Source: SG8-39 sp041558415
GTDB lineage: Bacteria; Pseudomonadota; Gammaproteobacteria; Burkholderiales; SG8-39
Direction of reading: 5' to 3'
Assembly: GCA_041558415.1 (NCBI GenBank)
Contig: JBFFEY010000042.1
Span: forward strand, 1 to 25,334
Length of the DNA stretch: 25,334 bases
The position numbers and the translations under genes were made by a program. Positions 5,803 through 13,366 of this stretch are shown piece after piece. Each line of letters begins with the position of its first letter. Position 1 is the first letter of the stretch. The notes beneath the pieces are model-generated. The model saw only the letters and a program-made list of their open reading frames with translations, ran no database searches and was not told the DNA's origin.

Positions 5803-6279
5803 TCACTCCATGTTCAGCACGGGACTGAAGGCGCGCTTGGGCAGCGGCAGCGTGACGAAGGCGTGTTCGTTCTGCTGGTGGCAGGTCATGCAGGCCTGGC
5901 GCATTTTCTCGAAGCTGGCCTCGAAGCGCACCGGGTCGCGCGCCTTGAGCGCCGCCTCGACGTCCTTGAAGCCGGTCTTGAGAAAGACGTCCGCGGTCTT
6001 GGCGCGCTTCGGCCGCGTGATCATCAGCGTTTTCACCAGGCTCTCCATTTCCTCGGCCTGGTACTCGGCGAACGCCCACTTGCCCTGCTTCGCCGCCCAG
6101 TAGAGGTTCTGGTAGCGGAATCCCATCTCGATCATCAGGTTGGCCGCGCCCGGCATGACCTCGACCAGCTTCGCCAGCTTCTTCTCCACGGGCGCGCTCT
6201 TGCGCCAGTCCTCCTCTGCCAAGGCCGTGGCAACGAACGGCAAGGTGCACAGGCCGAATACTGCGGCAGCGCGTCGCAT
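5803..6279 (-). CDS. Periplasmic cytochrome c, c'-like (heme site near the C-terminus)
   Basis: 158 residues with a signal peptide (about 1-21, FGLCTLPFVATALA). One heme site, CMTCH at 130-134, lies close to the C-terminus after about 110 residues of helical sequence. That layout is known from four-helix-bundle cytochromes c' and c-556/c-b562 relatives rather than class I cytochromes. A methionine near the mature N-terminus (M42 or M49/M52) could be the sixth ligand. The ATG has AGGAG about 8 nt upstream. It follows the PQQ dehydrogenase gene by 45 nt; soluble cytochromes often accept electrons from PQQ enzymes, so that is the most likely job, by inference. Confidence 0.82.
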   Translation of the reverse strand: MRRAAAVFGLCTLPFVATALAEEDWRKSAPVEKKLAKLVEVMPGAANLMIEMGFRYQNLYWAAKQGKWAFAEYQAEEMESLVKTLMITRPKRAKTADVFLKTGFKDVEAALKARDPVRFEASFEKMRQACMTCHQQNEHAFVTLPLPKRAFSPVLNME

Positions 6280-6324
6280 CGATAATCTCCTGCAAGGGTC
6301 GTGAAATCGCTTCGAACGGCGCGC

Positions 6325-7446
6325 TCAGTCGGCCGGCTCGAGCCGCACCAGCTCGCCATCGGATTGATCGGTCAGCAGATACAGGTAGCCATCCGGGCCG
6401 CTGCGCACGTCGCGGATGCGGCCGAGCACCCCTTTCAGCAAACGCTCCTCGCGAAGGACCTTCTCGCCGTCGAGCCTGAGGCGCACCAGCATCATGTCCT
6501 TCAACGCACCGACGAAGAGATCGCCCCGCCAGCGCGGAAACTGGTCGCCGGTATAGAACGCCATGCCGGAGGGTGCGATCGACGGCACCCAGTAATGCAG
6601 CGGCTGCGCCATGCCGGGCTTCTCGCTGCCCTCGCCGATCTGCGTGCCGATGCCGTAATTCACGCCATAGGTGATCACCGGCCAGCCGTAGTTCACGCCG
6701 GCGCGGATGACATTGATCTCGTCGCCGCCCTGCGGACCGTGCTCGTGCGTCCAGAGCATGCCGCTTGCCGGGTGCAGCGCCGCACCCTGCATATTGCGGT
6801 TGCCGAGCGTGTACTTCTCCGGCTTCCAGCCGGCCTTGCCGACGAAGGGGTTGTCCCGCGGCACGCGGCCGTCGTCGTGCAGCCGGATCACCGAGCCGGC
6901 GTGGTCGTCCGGCTTCTGCGCGCGCGGCATCTCGTCGCGATCGCCGAGCGTGAGGTAAAGGTAGCCCGCGCGGTCGAACACGATGCGGCCGCCGAAATGC
7001 CGGCCGGTATCGCCCTTCGGCGACTGGCGGAACAGCACTTCGACGTTCTCCAGCCGCGCGCCGCTCAAGCGCCCGCGCGCCAGCTCGGTGCCGACGCCGT
7101 CGGCACCGCGCGCGGCGTAGGCGAGGTAGACGAGGCGGTTTTCGGCGAAGCGCGGATGCAGCACGACGTCGAACAGCCCGCCCTGTCCGTAGGCCTCCAC
7201 CTCGGGCAGTCCGGCCACGGGCTGCGGCTCGAGCCGGCCGTCGCGCACCACGCGCAGCCGCCCGGGACGCTCGGTGATGAGCATGCTGCCGTCGGGCAGG
7301 AAGGCGAGACTCCAGGGATGCTCCAGCCCGCTCACCATGCGCACGACGCGAAAGCCGTGTTCATCGCTGCGGAAGGTTTGCGCCACCGCGGCCGCCGCCG
7401 CCAGCGACGCGACGAGCGCGAGCAGCGCCGTCGCGACGCGCGTCAT
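6325..7446 (-). CDS. yliI: PQQ-dependent soluble aldose sugar dehydrogenase (YliI/Asd type)
   Basis: 373 residues with a signal peptide (1-22). It is a six-bladed beta-propeller of the glucose/sorbosone dehydrogenase family: LEHPWSLAFLPDGSMLITERPGRL at 41-64, GGLFDVVLHPRF at 89-100, GDTGRHFGGRIVF at 145-157, YLTLGDRDE at 164-172, LGNRNMQGAALHP at 214-226, WTHEHGPQGGDEINVI at 232-247 and PSGMAFYTG later. H150 fits the general base and R217 the PQQ-contacting arginine of soluble glucose dehydrogenase. It oxidises aldoses or similar alcohols and aldehydes in the periplasm using PQQ and calcium. Start and previous stop overlap (ATGA, 7443-7446), tying it to the receiver gene. PQQ synthesis genes are not in the window. 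Confidence 0.92.
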   Translation of the reverse strand: MTRVATALLALVASLAAAAAVAQTFRSDEHGFRVVRMVSGLEHPWSLAFLPDGSMLITERPGRLRVVRDGRLEPQPVAGLPEVEAYGQGGLFDVVLHPRFAENRLVYLAYAARGADGVGTELARGRLSGARLENVEVLFRQSPKGDTGRHFGGRIVFDRAGYLYLTLGDRDEMPRAQKPDDHAGSVIRLHDDGRVPRDNPFVGKAGWKPEKYTLGNRNMQGAALHPASGMLWTHEHGPQGGDEINVIRAGVNYGWPVITYGVNYGIGTQIGEGSEKPGMAQPLHYWVPSIAPSGMAFYTGDQFPRWRGDLFVGALKDMMLVRLRLDGEKVLREERLLKGVLGRIRDVRSGPDGYLYLLTDQSDGELVRLEPAD

Positions 7447-7841
7447 GCCGGGCGATGCTCGCCGAGCGCGCGCGCCACGCGGTCGAGGAAATCGAGCTCC
7501 ATCAGCGGCTTGATGATGTAATCGTTCGCCCCCAGCTGGCGACCGCGCGCGACATCCCTCTCGCGCGAGAAGCTGGTCACCATCACCACGGGCAGGTCGC
7601 GGGTGCGCTTTTCCGCGCGCAGCTTCTGCAGCACCTCGAAGCCGGTGACCTGCGGGATCATGACGTCGAGCAGCAGCAGGTCGGGCAGCGGATCCGCGGC
7701 GAGCCGCGCCAGCGCCTCGCGCCCGTCGGCGATGGACGACACCGCGTAGCCGTCGCGCTCCAGCCAGTGCGTCGCCAGCTCGACGAGGTCGGCATCGTCC
7801 TCGACCAGCAGGATGGTCTTCTTGCGCTTCGCGTGTGCCAC
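7443..7841 (-). CDS. Single-domain response regulator
   Basis: 132 residues, receiver domain only: acidic pair D15/D16 (LLVEDDADL), phospho-acceptor D59 (LLLLDVMIP), T89 (VVMVTSFS), K111 (YIIKPLMELD). I chose GTG at 7841 because it lies 7 nt after the aldolase stop with a GACGGGA stretch before it; the frame remains open to 7994 but there overlaps the aldolase and encodes arginine-rich noise. It lacks an output domain. Its position inside a metabolic operon, overlapping the PQQ dehydrogenase start by 4 nt, is unusual; no kinase lies beside it, so it must be served from elsewhere or act as a phosphate sink or adaptor. Confidence 0.88.
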   Translation of the reverse strand: MAHAKRKKTILLVEDDADLVELATHWLERDGYAVSSIADGREALARLAADPLPDLLLLDVMIPQVTGFEVLQKLRAEKRTRDLPVVMVTSFSRERDVARGRQLGANDYIIKPLMELDFLDRVARALGEHRPA

Positions 7842-7848
7842 GATCCCG

Positions 7849-8610
7849 TCAGCCCCTCGCCTTGTCGAAGTAGCTGCGCGCGCTCGCCGCGAGCAGCCTG
7901 GGCACATGAGTGTAAAGGTAGCGCACGCCCTTCGCGAGCGCGTCGCCGACCTGTTCCGCCGTCGCCGGCATGCCGGCAATGCGCTGCGCTGCACGGATGC
8001 GCGCGAGGCAATCGTCGATCGCCGCAGCGACCTCGGGCGCCTTGGGGTTGCCCGGATGGCCCATCGACTGCGAAAGATCGGACGGACCGACGAAGAACAC
8101 GTCGATCTCGTCCACGGCGAGGATCTCGTCGAGCTGCGCGAGCGCCTCGCGGTCCTCGATCTGGGCCGCGATCAGGGTCTGCGCGTTCGCCGCGCGCACA
8201 TAGTCGGCCATCGAGCCGTGCGCGTCGTAGCCCGCTGCGCGCGTGCCGGCGGCCAGGCTGCGCTCGCCGAGCGGATGGTATTTCACCGCCGCCACCGCGG
8301 CGCGCGCCTCGGCGGCGTTCCTCACGTGCGGCACCTGCACCCCGGCGACGCCGCGATCGAGCACCTGCAGGATGTGCGCCGGGCTGTTGCTCACGGGCCG
8401 CGCGATCGCCGTGAGGCCGGCCGCTTCCGCCGCCATCGTCATCAGCTCGACGCTCTCCAGCGTAAGCGTGCCGTGCTCGCAGTCGAGCAGCACCCAGTCG
8501 AAGCCGAACGCGCCGAGCATCTCGACCAGCTGCGGCGAGGGAATCATCAGCGACACGCCGAAGACGGGCTCGCCGGCCTGCAGCTTCTGCTTCATGCGGT
8601 TCGTTCTCAC
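7849..8610 (-). CDS. HpcH/HpaI-family aldolase (2-oxo acid aldolase)
   Basis: 253 residues from GTG at 8610, giving the usual MRTNRMKQKLQAG start; the frame stays open to 8631, but the added seven residues are atypical. Class II pyruvate aldolase of the HpcH/HpaI group: general base H46 (LLDCEHGT), R71 (IARP), metal ligands E152 (AQIEDREA) and D178 (VGPSDLSQSMG), all at family spacing. Such enzymes reversibly cleave 4-hydroxy-2-oxo acids to pyruvate and an aldehyde, often in aromatic or sugar-acid catabolism. First gene of the 8.6-5.0 kb operon. A TATCAT hexamer lies 6 nt before the start, suggesting a leaderless or near-leaderless mRNA. It faces the SDR gene across an 84-bp divergent promoter region. 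Confidence 0.9.
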   Translation of the reverse strand: MRTNRMKQKLQAGEPVFGVSLMIPSPQLVEMLGAFGFDWVLLDCEHGTLTLESVELMTMAAEAAGLTAIARPVSNSPAHILQVLDRGVAGVQVPHVRNAAEARAAVAAVKYHPLGERSLAAGTRAAGYDAHGSMADYVRAANAQTLIAAQIEDREALAQLDEILAVDEIDVFFVGPSDLSQSMGHPGNPKAPEVAAAIDDCLARIRAAQRIAGMPATAEQVGDALAKGVRYLYTHVPRLLAASARSYFDKARG

Positions 8611-8641
8611 CGCGCGATGATACCGCCGCAACCCGGCCGCT

Positions 8642-8655
8642 GCGGCGTACGCCGC
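8642..8655. promoter_or_regulatory. Perfect 14-bp palindrome in divergent promoter region
   Basis: GCGGCGTACGCCGC, at the centre of the 84 bp between the aldolase and SDR starts. Symmetry and position suit a shared operator, but in GC-rich DNA such palindromes also occur by chance. Confidence 0.3.
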
Positions 8656-8681
8656 GCGCGCGCCACGCCGCTACACGCCGT

Positions 8682-8687
8682 TACAAT
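8682..8687 (+). promoter_or_regulatory. -10 hexamer of the SDR gene
   Basis: TACAAT, five of six bases at consensus, ends 7 nt before the ATG at 8695. No good -35 box is seen 17 bp upstream and no ribosome site precedes the ATG, consistent with a leaderless, activator-dependent transcript. Confidence 0.45.
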
Positions 8688-8694
8688 GCGCGCC

Positions 8695-9762
8695 ATGCCG
8701 CAGACCAAGACCGCCGTCGTCGTCGGCGCCCTGGGCGTCATCGGGCGCTACATCGTGGACCGGCTCGCCAGCCTGCCCGACTGGCAGGTGGTCGGCCTGT
8801 CGCGCCGCCAGGGCGAGGACCGCGCCCGGGTGCGCTATCTCTCGGTCGACCTGACCGACGCCAACGACGCCGCGGCGAAGCTCCGCGGGCTTGCCGACGC
8901 GACACACGTCTTTTACTGCGCGTTCCAGGCGAGCGGCACGCAGGCCGCCGACTACGCGCGCGGCACGGCGGTGAACCTCGCGATGCTGGAGAACTCGGTG
9001 CGCGCGGTCGACGCCGCGGCGAAGAACCTGCAGCGCGTGGTGCTGGTCACCGGCACCAAGTACTACGGCTCGCACCTGGGGCCGTTCAAGACGCCGGCGC
9101 GCGAGGACGATCCGCGCCACATGCCGCCGGACTTCTACTTCGACCAGATCGACTGGCTGGCCGACTTCCAGCGCGGAAAAAAATGGTCGTGGACCGAGCT
9201 GCGGCCGCAGACGCTGTGCGGCTTCGCGCCGGGCACGCCGATGAGCATCGTGCCGGTGATCGCGGTCTATGCGGCGATCTCGAAGGCGCTCGGCCTGCCC
9301 TTGCGCTTTCCCGGCAAGCCCGGTGCCTATCGCGCGATCTACCAGGTTACCGAATCGACGCACATCGCCAAGGCGGCGCTGTGGGCCGCCACCGAGGCAC
9401 GCTGCGCCAACCAGGCCTACAACATCACCAACGGCGACTACTTCCGCTGGATCAACCTGTGGCCGAGGATCGCCGAAGTGTTCGAGATGCCCAGCGCCGA
9501 ACCGCAGACCATCTCGCTCGTCGCGCACATGGCCGACAAGGGACCGCTGTGGGCGCAGCTGGTGAAGGCGCACGGCCTGCAGCCCTACCGCTACGACGAA
9601 ATCGTCGCCTGGCCGTTCGGCGACTACGTCTTCGGCTGCGACTGGGACGTGATGACGAGCACCACCAAGGCGCGCCAGCACGGCTTTCACGATGTGGTCG
9701 ACAGCGAGGAGATGTTCCTGCGCCTGCTGACGCAGTTCCGCCGCGAGCGCATTGTTCCTTGA
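8695..9762 (+). CDS. SDR-family enone reductase, PRISE-like (5beta-reductase/iridoid-synthase type)
   Basis: 355 residues. Rossmann motif GALGVIG at 11-17. The diagnostic text of the progesterone-5beta-reductase/iridoid-synthase-like (PRISE) SDRs is present: VTGTKYYGSHLGPF (118-131, with K122), PPDFYFDQID (144-153, with candidate Y148), WTELRPQTLCGFAPG, VYAAISKALGLPLRFPG, and AYNITNGDYFRWINLW. In that family the lysine and tyrosine support 1,4-reduction of enones with NAD(P)H, rather than the YxxxK dehydrogenase chemistry of classical SDRs. The ATG at 8695 gives the expected short N-terminus; ATG at 8686 is also in frame but has no better context. First gene of a plus-strand operon with RraA, acyl-CoA synthetase and EamA genes; the RraA start is 37 nt after its stop. 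Confidence 0.82.
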   Translation: MPQTKTAVVVGALGVIGRYIVDRLASLPDWQVVGLSRRQGEDRARVRYLSVDLTDANDAAAKLRGLADATHVFYCAFQASGTQAADYARGTAVNLAMLENSVRAVDAAAKNLQRVVLVTGTKYYGSHLGPFKTPAREDDPRHMPPDFYFDQIDWLADFQRGKKWSWTELRPQTLCGFAPGTPMSIVPVIAVYAAISKALGLPLRFPGKPGAYRAIYQVTESTHIAKAALWAATEARCANQAYNITNGDYFRWINLWPRIAEVFEMPSAEPQTISLVAHMADKGPLWAQLVKAHGLQPYRYDEIVAWPFGDYVFGCDWDVMTSTTKARQHGFHDVVDSEEMFLRLLTQFRRERIVP

Positions 9763-9799
9763 TTCCTTGATTCCCTAGGGCGTCACACCGGAGACCGGC

Positions 9800-10489
9800 A
9801 TGATCGGAGATCCCGTCGCACTCACCATCCGCCGCAAGTTCGAGCGGCCGGCGCCGGCGCTGCTGCGCGCCTTCCGCGGCGCACCGACCGGCTTCATCAC
9901 CGACGCCTACAACGGCAAGGGCTGCCTGCATCACCGCATCAAGCCGATCGACCCGCGCATGCACTTCCTCGGCGCGGCGGTGACCGCGCTGTGCCCGCCG
10001 ATGGACAACCTGGCGGCGATGGCGATGCTCGACTACGTGAAAAAGGGCGACGTCATCGTCATCGCCACCGGCGGCGACGAATCGGCGGGCGTGATCGGCG
10101 ACCTGTGGGCGATGCGCGCCAGGCAGCTCGGCGTCGCGGCGATCGTCTGCGACGGCTTGGTGCGCGACGTGCCCGGCCTGCTCAAGGCCGGCATCCCGGT
10201 GTTCGCGCGCGGCTGGGCGCCGAACTCGGGCTTCAAGAACGGCCCCGGCGAGATCAACCTCGGCGTGAGCTGCGGCGGCGTGACGGTGCAGCCGGGCGAC
10301 ATCGTCGCCGGCGACCGCGATGGCGTGGTGGTGGTGCCGCTGGCCGCGGCGCGCGCGGTGGCCGCGCAGCTGGACGCCGTGCGCAGGAAGGAAGCCGAAA
10401 CGCTCGCCATCGTGAAGAGCGGCAAGCCGCGCAAGTTCTGGGACGAGAAAGGCCTCAGGAAGCGCGGCGCGCTGCGCTTCGTCGACTAG
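9800..10489 (+). CDS. RraA-family / 4-hydroxy-4-methyl-2-oxoglutarate aldolase-like protein
   Basis: 229 residues. Family core: PTGFITDAYNGKGCLHHRIKP near the start, TALCPPMDNLA at 63-73, VIVIATGGDESAGVIGDLWAMRARQLG at 85-111, and AIVCDGLVRDVPG at 114-126. G100-D101-L and R123-D124 are the metal and substrate motif of class II HMG/CHA aldolases. Members either cleave 4-hydroxy-2-oxo acids or decarboxylate oxaloacetate; RraA proper inhibits RNase E. The catalytic residues and catabolic context favour an aldolase or related lyase here. GGAG lies 6 nt before the ATG. Stop and next start are 5 nt apart, so it is in one unit with the synthetase. Confidence 0.85.
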   Translation: MIGDPVALTIRRKFERPAPALLRAFRGAPTGFITDAYNGKGCLHHRIKPIDPRMHFLGAAVTALCPPMDNLAAMAMLDYVKKGDVIVIATGGDESAGVIGDLWAMRARQLGVAAIVCDGLVRDVPGLLKAGIPVFARGWAPNSGFKNGPGEINLGVSCGGVTVQPGDIVAGDRDGVVVVPLAAARAVAAQLDAVRRKEAETLAIVKSGKPRKFWDEKGLRKRGALRFVD

Positions 10490-10494
10490 CCCGC

Positions 10495-12033
10495 ATGGAC
10501 TGCCGCAGCCTGATGCGCCGCTCCGCGGCGTTTTTCGCCGAGCGCACGGCGGTCATCCACGGCGAGCAGCGCCTGAGCTTCGCGCAGGCCTGGACGCGCG
10601 GCCTGCGGCTGGCGAATGCGCTGCTCGCGCTCGGTTTGAAGCCCGGCGACCGCATCGGCGTGCTCGAGGACAACAGCGTCGAGGCGGCCGACATCTTCCT
10701 CGCCGCGATGGCGGCGAACCTGGTGCGCGTGCCGCTCTACCCGCGCAACACCCGCGAGGCGCACCGCCACATGCTGGCGCACACCGGCTGCCGCGCGCTG
10801 GTCGTCTCGGGCCGCTACGCCGCCGACGTCGAGCCGCTGCGCGCCGAGCTGTCCGCGCTCGAACACATCGTCGTGCGCGACGAGGGCTACGCGCGCTGGC
10901 TGGCGCGCCAGCCCGAGCGTGATCCCGCGGTCACGGTCCAGCCCGGTGACAACACCATCATCCGCCACACCGGCGGCACCACCGGCCTGCCGAAGGGCGT
11001 CGCCTACACGCACAGGGCCTGGCTCGCCGCCGGGCGAGACTGGTTCTACCTCTTTCCGCCGGTGATGCCGGGCGACCGCTGCCTGCACGTCGGTCCGATC
11101 AGCCACGGCTCGGGCTATTTCTTCGTGCCGATGTGGCTCGCCGGCGGCTGCAACGTGCTGCTCGATCATTTCGATCCCGCGGCCACGCTGGAGCTGATGG
11201 CGCGCGAGGACATCGGCTACATGTTCCTCGTGCCGACGATGCTCAACATGCTGAACCAGGCGGCACGCGCACAGCCGGGCGAGTGGCCGCGCCTCAAGTG
11301 CCTGCAGATCGGCGGCGCGCCGATCACCGACGCCACCGCGCTCGCCGCGCGCGAGATCTTCGGCGACCGGCTGTGGCAGGGCTACGGCCAGACCGAGGCG
11401 GTGCCGATCACCATGATGGGGCCGCAGCAGTGGTTCGCCGAACTCGAGGGCTCGGAGCCGCTGCGCGCCTGCGGCATGCCGCTGCCCTTCGCCGAGCTCG
11501 AGATCTGGGACGAGCACAACCGGCCGCTGGCGGCGGGCGAGACGGGGCAGATCGTGGTGCGCTGCGACGGGCAGATGAGCGGCTTCTGGAACGATCCGCA
11601 GGCGACGCGCGAGCGGCTGGTCGACGGCTGGGTGCTGACCGGCGACATCGGCCGCGTCGACGCCAACGGCTACGTCTACATGCTCGATCGCGCCGGTGAC
11701 ACGATCATCTCCGGCGGCTACAACATCTATCCCGCCGAGCTGGAGAACGTGCTCAGCTCGCATCCCGGCGTCCTCGAGGCCGCGGTGTTCGGCGTGCCGG
11801 ACGAGCGCTGGGGCGAGTCGCCCGTCGCAGTCTGCGTGGTCGACGGCACGACGCCGGTGAGCGAGAGCGCGCTGATCGCGCTCTGTGCCGAGCGGCTCGG
11901 CTCGTACAAGAAGCCGCGCCAGGTGCAGCTGCGCCGCGAGCCGCTGCCGAAAAGCCCGGTGGGCAAGATCCGCCGCAAGGAACTGCGCGAGCCGTACTGG
12001 GCGGGGCGCGACCGCCGCGTCGGCGGGAGCTGA
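10495..12033 (+). CDS. Acyl-CoA synthetase (AMP-forming, class I adenylate-forming)
   Basis: 512 residues, normal length. Motifs: P-loop TGGTTGLPKG (159-168), QGYGQTEA (295-302), TGDIG (382-386), hinge region DRAGDTIISGGYNIYPAE (398-415) and catalytic lysine K491 in PVGKIRRKEL. The enzyme activates a carboxylic acid with ATP to the acyl-AMP and then the CoA thioester. The binding-pocket sequence does not show the chain type, so fatty, aromatic or cyclic acids are all possible. The ATG at 10495 is 5 nt after the RraA stop; the open frame extends far upstream but inside RraA. Its TGA at 12031-12033 immediately precedes the EamA gene in the same frame. Confidence 0.93.
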   Translation: MDCRSLMRRSAAFFAERTAVIHGEQRLSFAQAWTRGLRLANALLALGLKPGDRIGVLEDNSVEAADIFLAAMAANLVRVPLYPRNTREAHRHMLAHTGCRALVVSGRYAADVEPLRAELSALEHIVVRDEGYARWLARQPERDPAVTVQPGDNTIIRHTGGTTGLPKGVAYTHRAWLAAGRDWFYLFPPVMPGDRCLHVGPISHGSGYFFVPMWLAGGCNVLLDHFDPAATLELMAREDIGYMFLVPTMLNMLNQAARAQPGEWPRLKCLQIGGAPITDATALAAREIFGDRLWQGYGQTEAVPITMMGPQQWFAELEGSEPLRACGMPLPFAELEIWDEHNRPLAAGETGQIVVRCDGQMSGFWNDPQATRERLVDGWVLTGDIGRVDANGYVYMLDRAGDTIISGGYNIYPAELENVLSSHPGVLEAAVFGVPDERWGESPVAVCVVDGTTPVSESALIALCAERLGSYKKPRQVQLRREPLPKSPVGKIRRKELREPYWAGRDRRVGGS

Positions 12034-12036
12034 TCG

Positions 12037-12897
12037 ATTCGCGCCGTTCTGCTCACCGCGCTCGGCCCGGTCGTCTGGGGCAGCGTCTACCTGGTGACCA
12101 CCGAGCTCCTGCCGCCCGGACGGCCGCTGCTCGCCGGCGCGCTGCGCGCGCTGCCGATCGGCCTGCTCATCGTCGCCGCCTACCGCCGTCTGCCGCGCGG
12201 GGCGTGGTGGTGGCGCGTCAACGTGCTGGGCCAGCTCAACATCGGCGTGTTCTTCGCGCTGCTGTTCGTCGCCGCCTACCGTCTGCCCGGCGGCATCGCC
12301 GCCGTCATCATCGCCATGCAGCCGCTGTTCGTCGCGCTGCTCGCCTGGGCGCTGTCGGGGCGACGGCCGTCGTGGATCACCGTCTGCGCCGCGCTCAGCG
12401 GCATCGGCGGCGTCAGCCTCATCGTACTCAGGCCGGAGGCCGCGCTCGACGCCTGGGGCGTCGCCGCGGCCTTCGGCGCGGCGCTCTGCATGGCGGCCGG
12501 CACCGTGTATGCGAGCCGCTGGCCGAGCCCGGTGCCGCTGCTGCTCTCCACCGGCTGGCAGCTCGTCGCTGGCGGCCTGCTGCTGGGCGTGCTCGCGCTC
12601 GCCATCGAAGGCCTGCCGGCCACGCTCACGCCGCGCAACGTCGGCGGCTTCCTCTATCTCGCCGTCGCCGCCACCGGCCTCGCCTATCTGCTGTGGTTCC
12701 ATGGCATCCGAACGCTCGGCGTATCGGTGTCGTTCCTGGTGCTGCTCAGCCCGACCACCGCATTGCTGCTGGGCTATTTCGTGCGCGACGAGCGCCTCGG
12801 CCTCGCGCAGCTCGTCGGCGTGGCGATCGTCGTCGCGAGCGTCGCCGCCGGACAGTGGGAGGGCGTGCGGCGCCGGCTGTCGCCGGCCACGAGCTGA
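12037..12897 (+). CDS. EamA-family (DMT) transporter, apparently ATT start
   Basis: 286 residues if started at ATT 12037. Ten hydrophobic segments in two EamA halves, e.g. VLLTALGPVVWGSVYLVTT, AGALRALPIGLLIVAA, IAAVIIAMQPLFVALLAW, LVAGGLLLGVLALAI, FLYLAVAATGLAYLLWF, VSFLVLLSPTTALLLGYF. The first helix with its conserved W-G-S-x-Y-L-V-T lies upstream of the first canonical start (GTG 12094, inside that helix). In frame after the synthetase stop the codons are TCG ATT CGC GCC..., with GGGAG at 12025-12029 placed 7 nt before ATT, so ATT at 12037 fits as the start. CTG at 12049 is an alternative but too far from the ribosome site. The family mostly exports metabolites; here perhaps a product or substrate of the operon. 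Confidence 0.85.
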   Translation: MRAVLLTALGPVVWGSVYLVTTELLPPGRPLLAGALRALPIGLLIVAAYRRLPRGAWWWRVNVLGQLNIGVFFALLFVAAYRLPGGIAAVIIAMQPLFVALLAWALSGRRPSWITVCAALSGIGGVSLIVLRPEAALDAWGVAAAFGAALCMAAGTVYASRWPSPVPLLLSTGWQLVAGGLLLGVLALAIEGLPATLTPRNVGGFLYLAVAATGLAYLLWFHGIRTLGVSVSFLVLLSPTTALLLGYFVRDERLGLAQLVGVAIVVASVAAGQWEGVRRRLSPATS

Positions 12898-13066
12898 GTC
12901 GTGCTGCGGCGTCACGAAACGCAAGTTTTTGCAAAGCGAGGGCCGTTCTGCCGCGGGACCACGGCCGTCCTGACGCTCTGTCACGATTGTGCGCTTGCAT
13001 CCCGCCGCGCAGGCGCTAACGTGCCGAGATCGGCCGCACCGGTCATGACCTCTGCGAGATCACGCA

Positions 13067-13366
13067 ATGGCGAAGTGCATCGTTCTGCGCTCCTCGGCGC
13101 CCTACTCAGAAAAACACGAACCGCTGCTGCGCAGAGTGCTCGACGAACAGCCCAGCCTGTTCGCCGTGGTCGGCGAAAAGTCGCAGTCCTGGGAGGACGC
13201 CATGGACTGGCTGTGCGTCGACCTGAGGCTGGACGATGCGCACGCGGACCGCTTCTGCAAGACGACCTCGCACACGCGGGAGACGCTCGAGGAAGTCCTC
13301 GCCTTTGCCGAGCAGTGGTGCGCCCTGCGCGGTCTGGCGAAAGATATCCGGGTGATGGAACTCTAG
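13067..13366 (+). CDS. Hypothetical protein, 99 residues
   Basis: MAKCIVLRSSAPYSEKHEPL starts a small alpha/beta protein with normal amino acid use; notable parts are LFAVVGEKSQSWEDAMDWLCVDL and TSHTRETLEEVLAFAEQW. The order strand-helix-strand-helix and three cysteines are visible; no signal peptide or membrane segment. No strong ribosome site precedes the ATG. I do not recognise a named family. It ends tail to tail with the receiver-cyclase gene, the two stop codons sharing CTAG (13363-13366). The 169 bp before it contain no feature I can support. Confidence 0.7.
   Translation: MAKCIVLRSSAPYSEKHEPLLRRVLDEQPSLFAVVGEKSQSWEDAMDWLCVDLRLDDAHADRFCKTTSHTRETLEEVLAFAEQWCALRGLAKDIRVMEL

Noticed and set aside
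7813..8694. N-terminal extension of the SDR frame back to 7813
   Set aside because: It is antisense to the HpcH/HpaI aldolase, whose active-site residues are intact, and the Rossmann fold starts right after ATG 8695.
9755..9778. TTCCTTGA tandem repeat at the end of the SDR gene
   Set aside because: Only two and a half 8-bp units; too short to assign meaning, though it could be replication slippage.
10486..12984. Minus-strand open frame of 832 codons opposite the acyl-CoA synthetase and EamA genes
   Set aside because: Low-complexity composition and no recognisable motif; the plus-strand genes have complete catalytic motifs.
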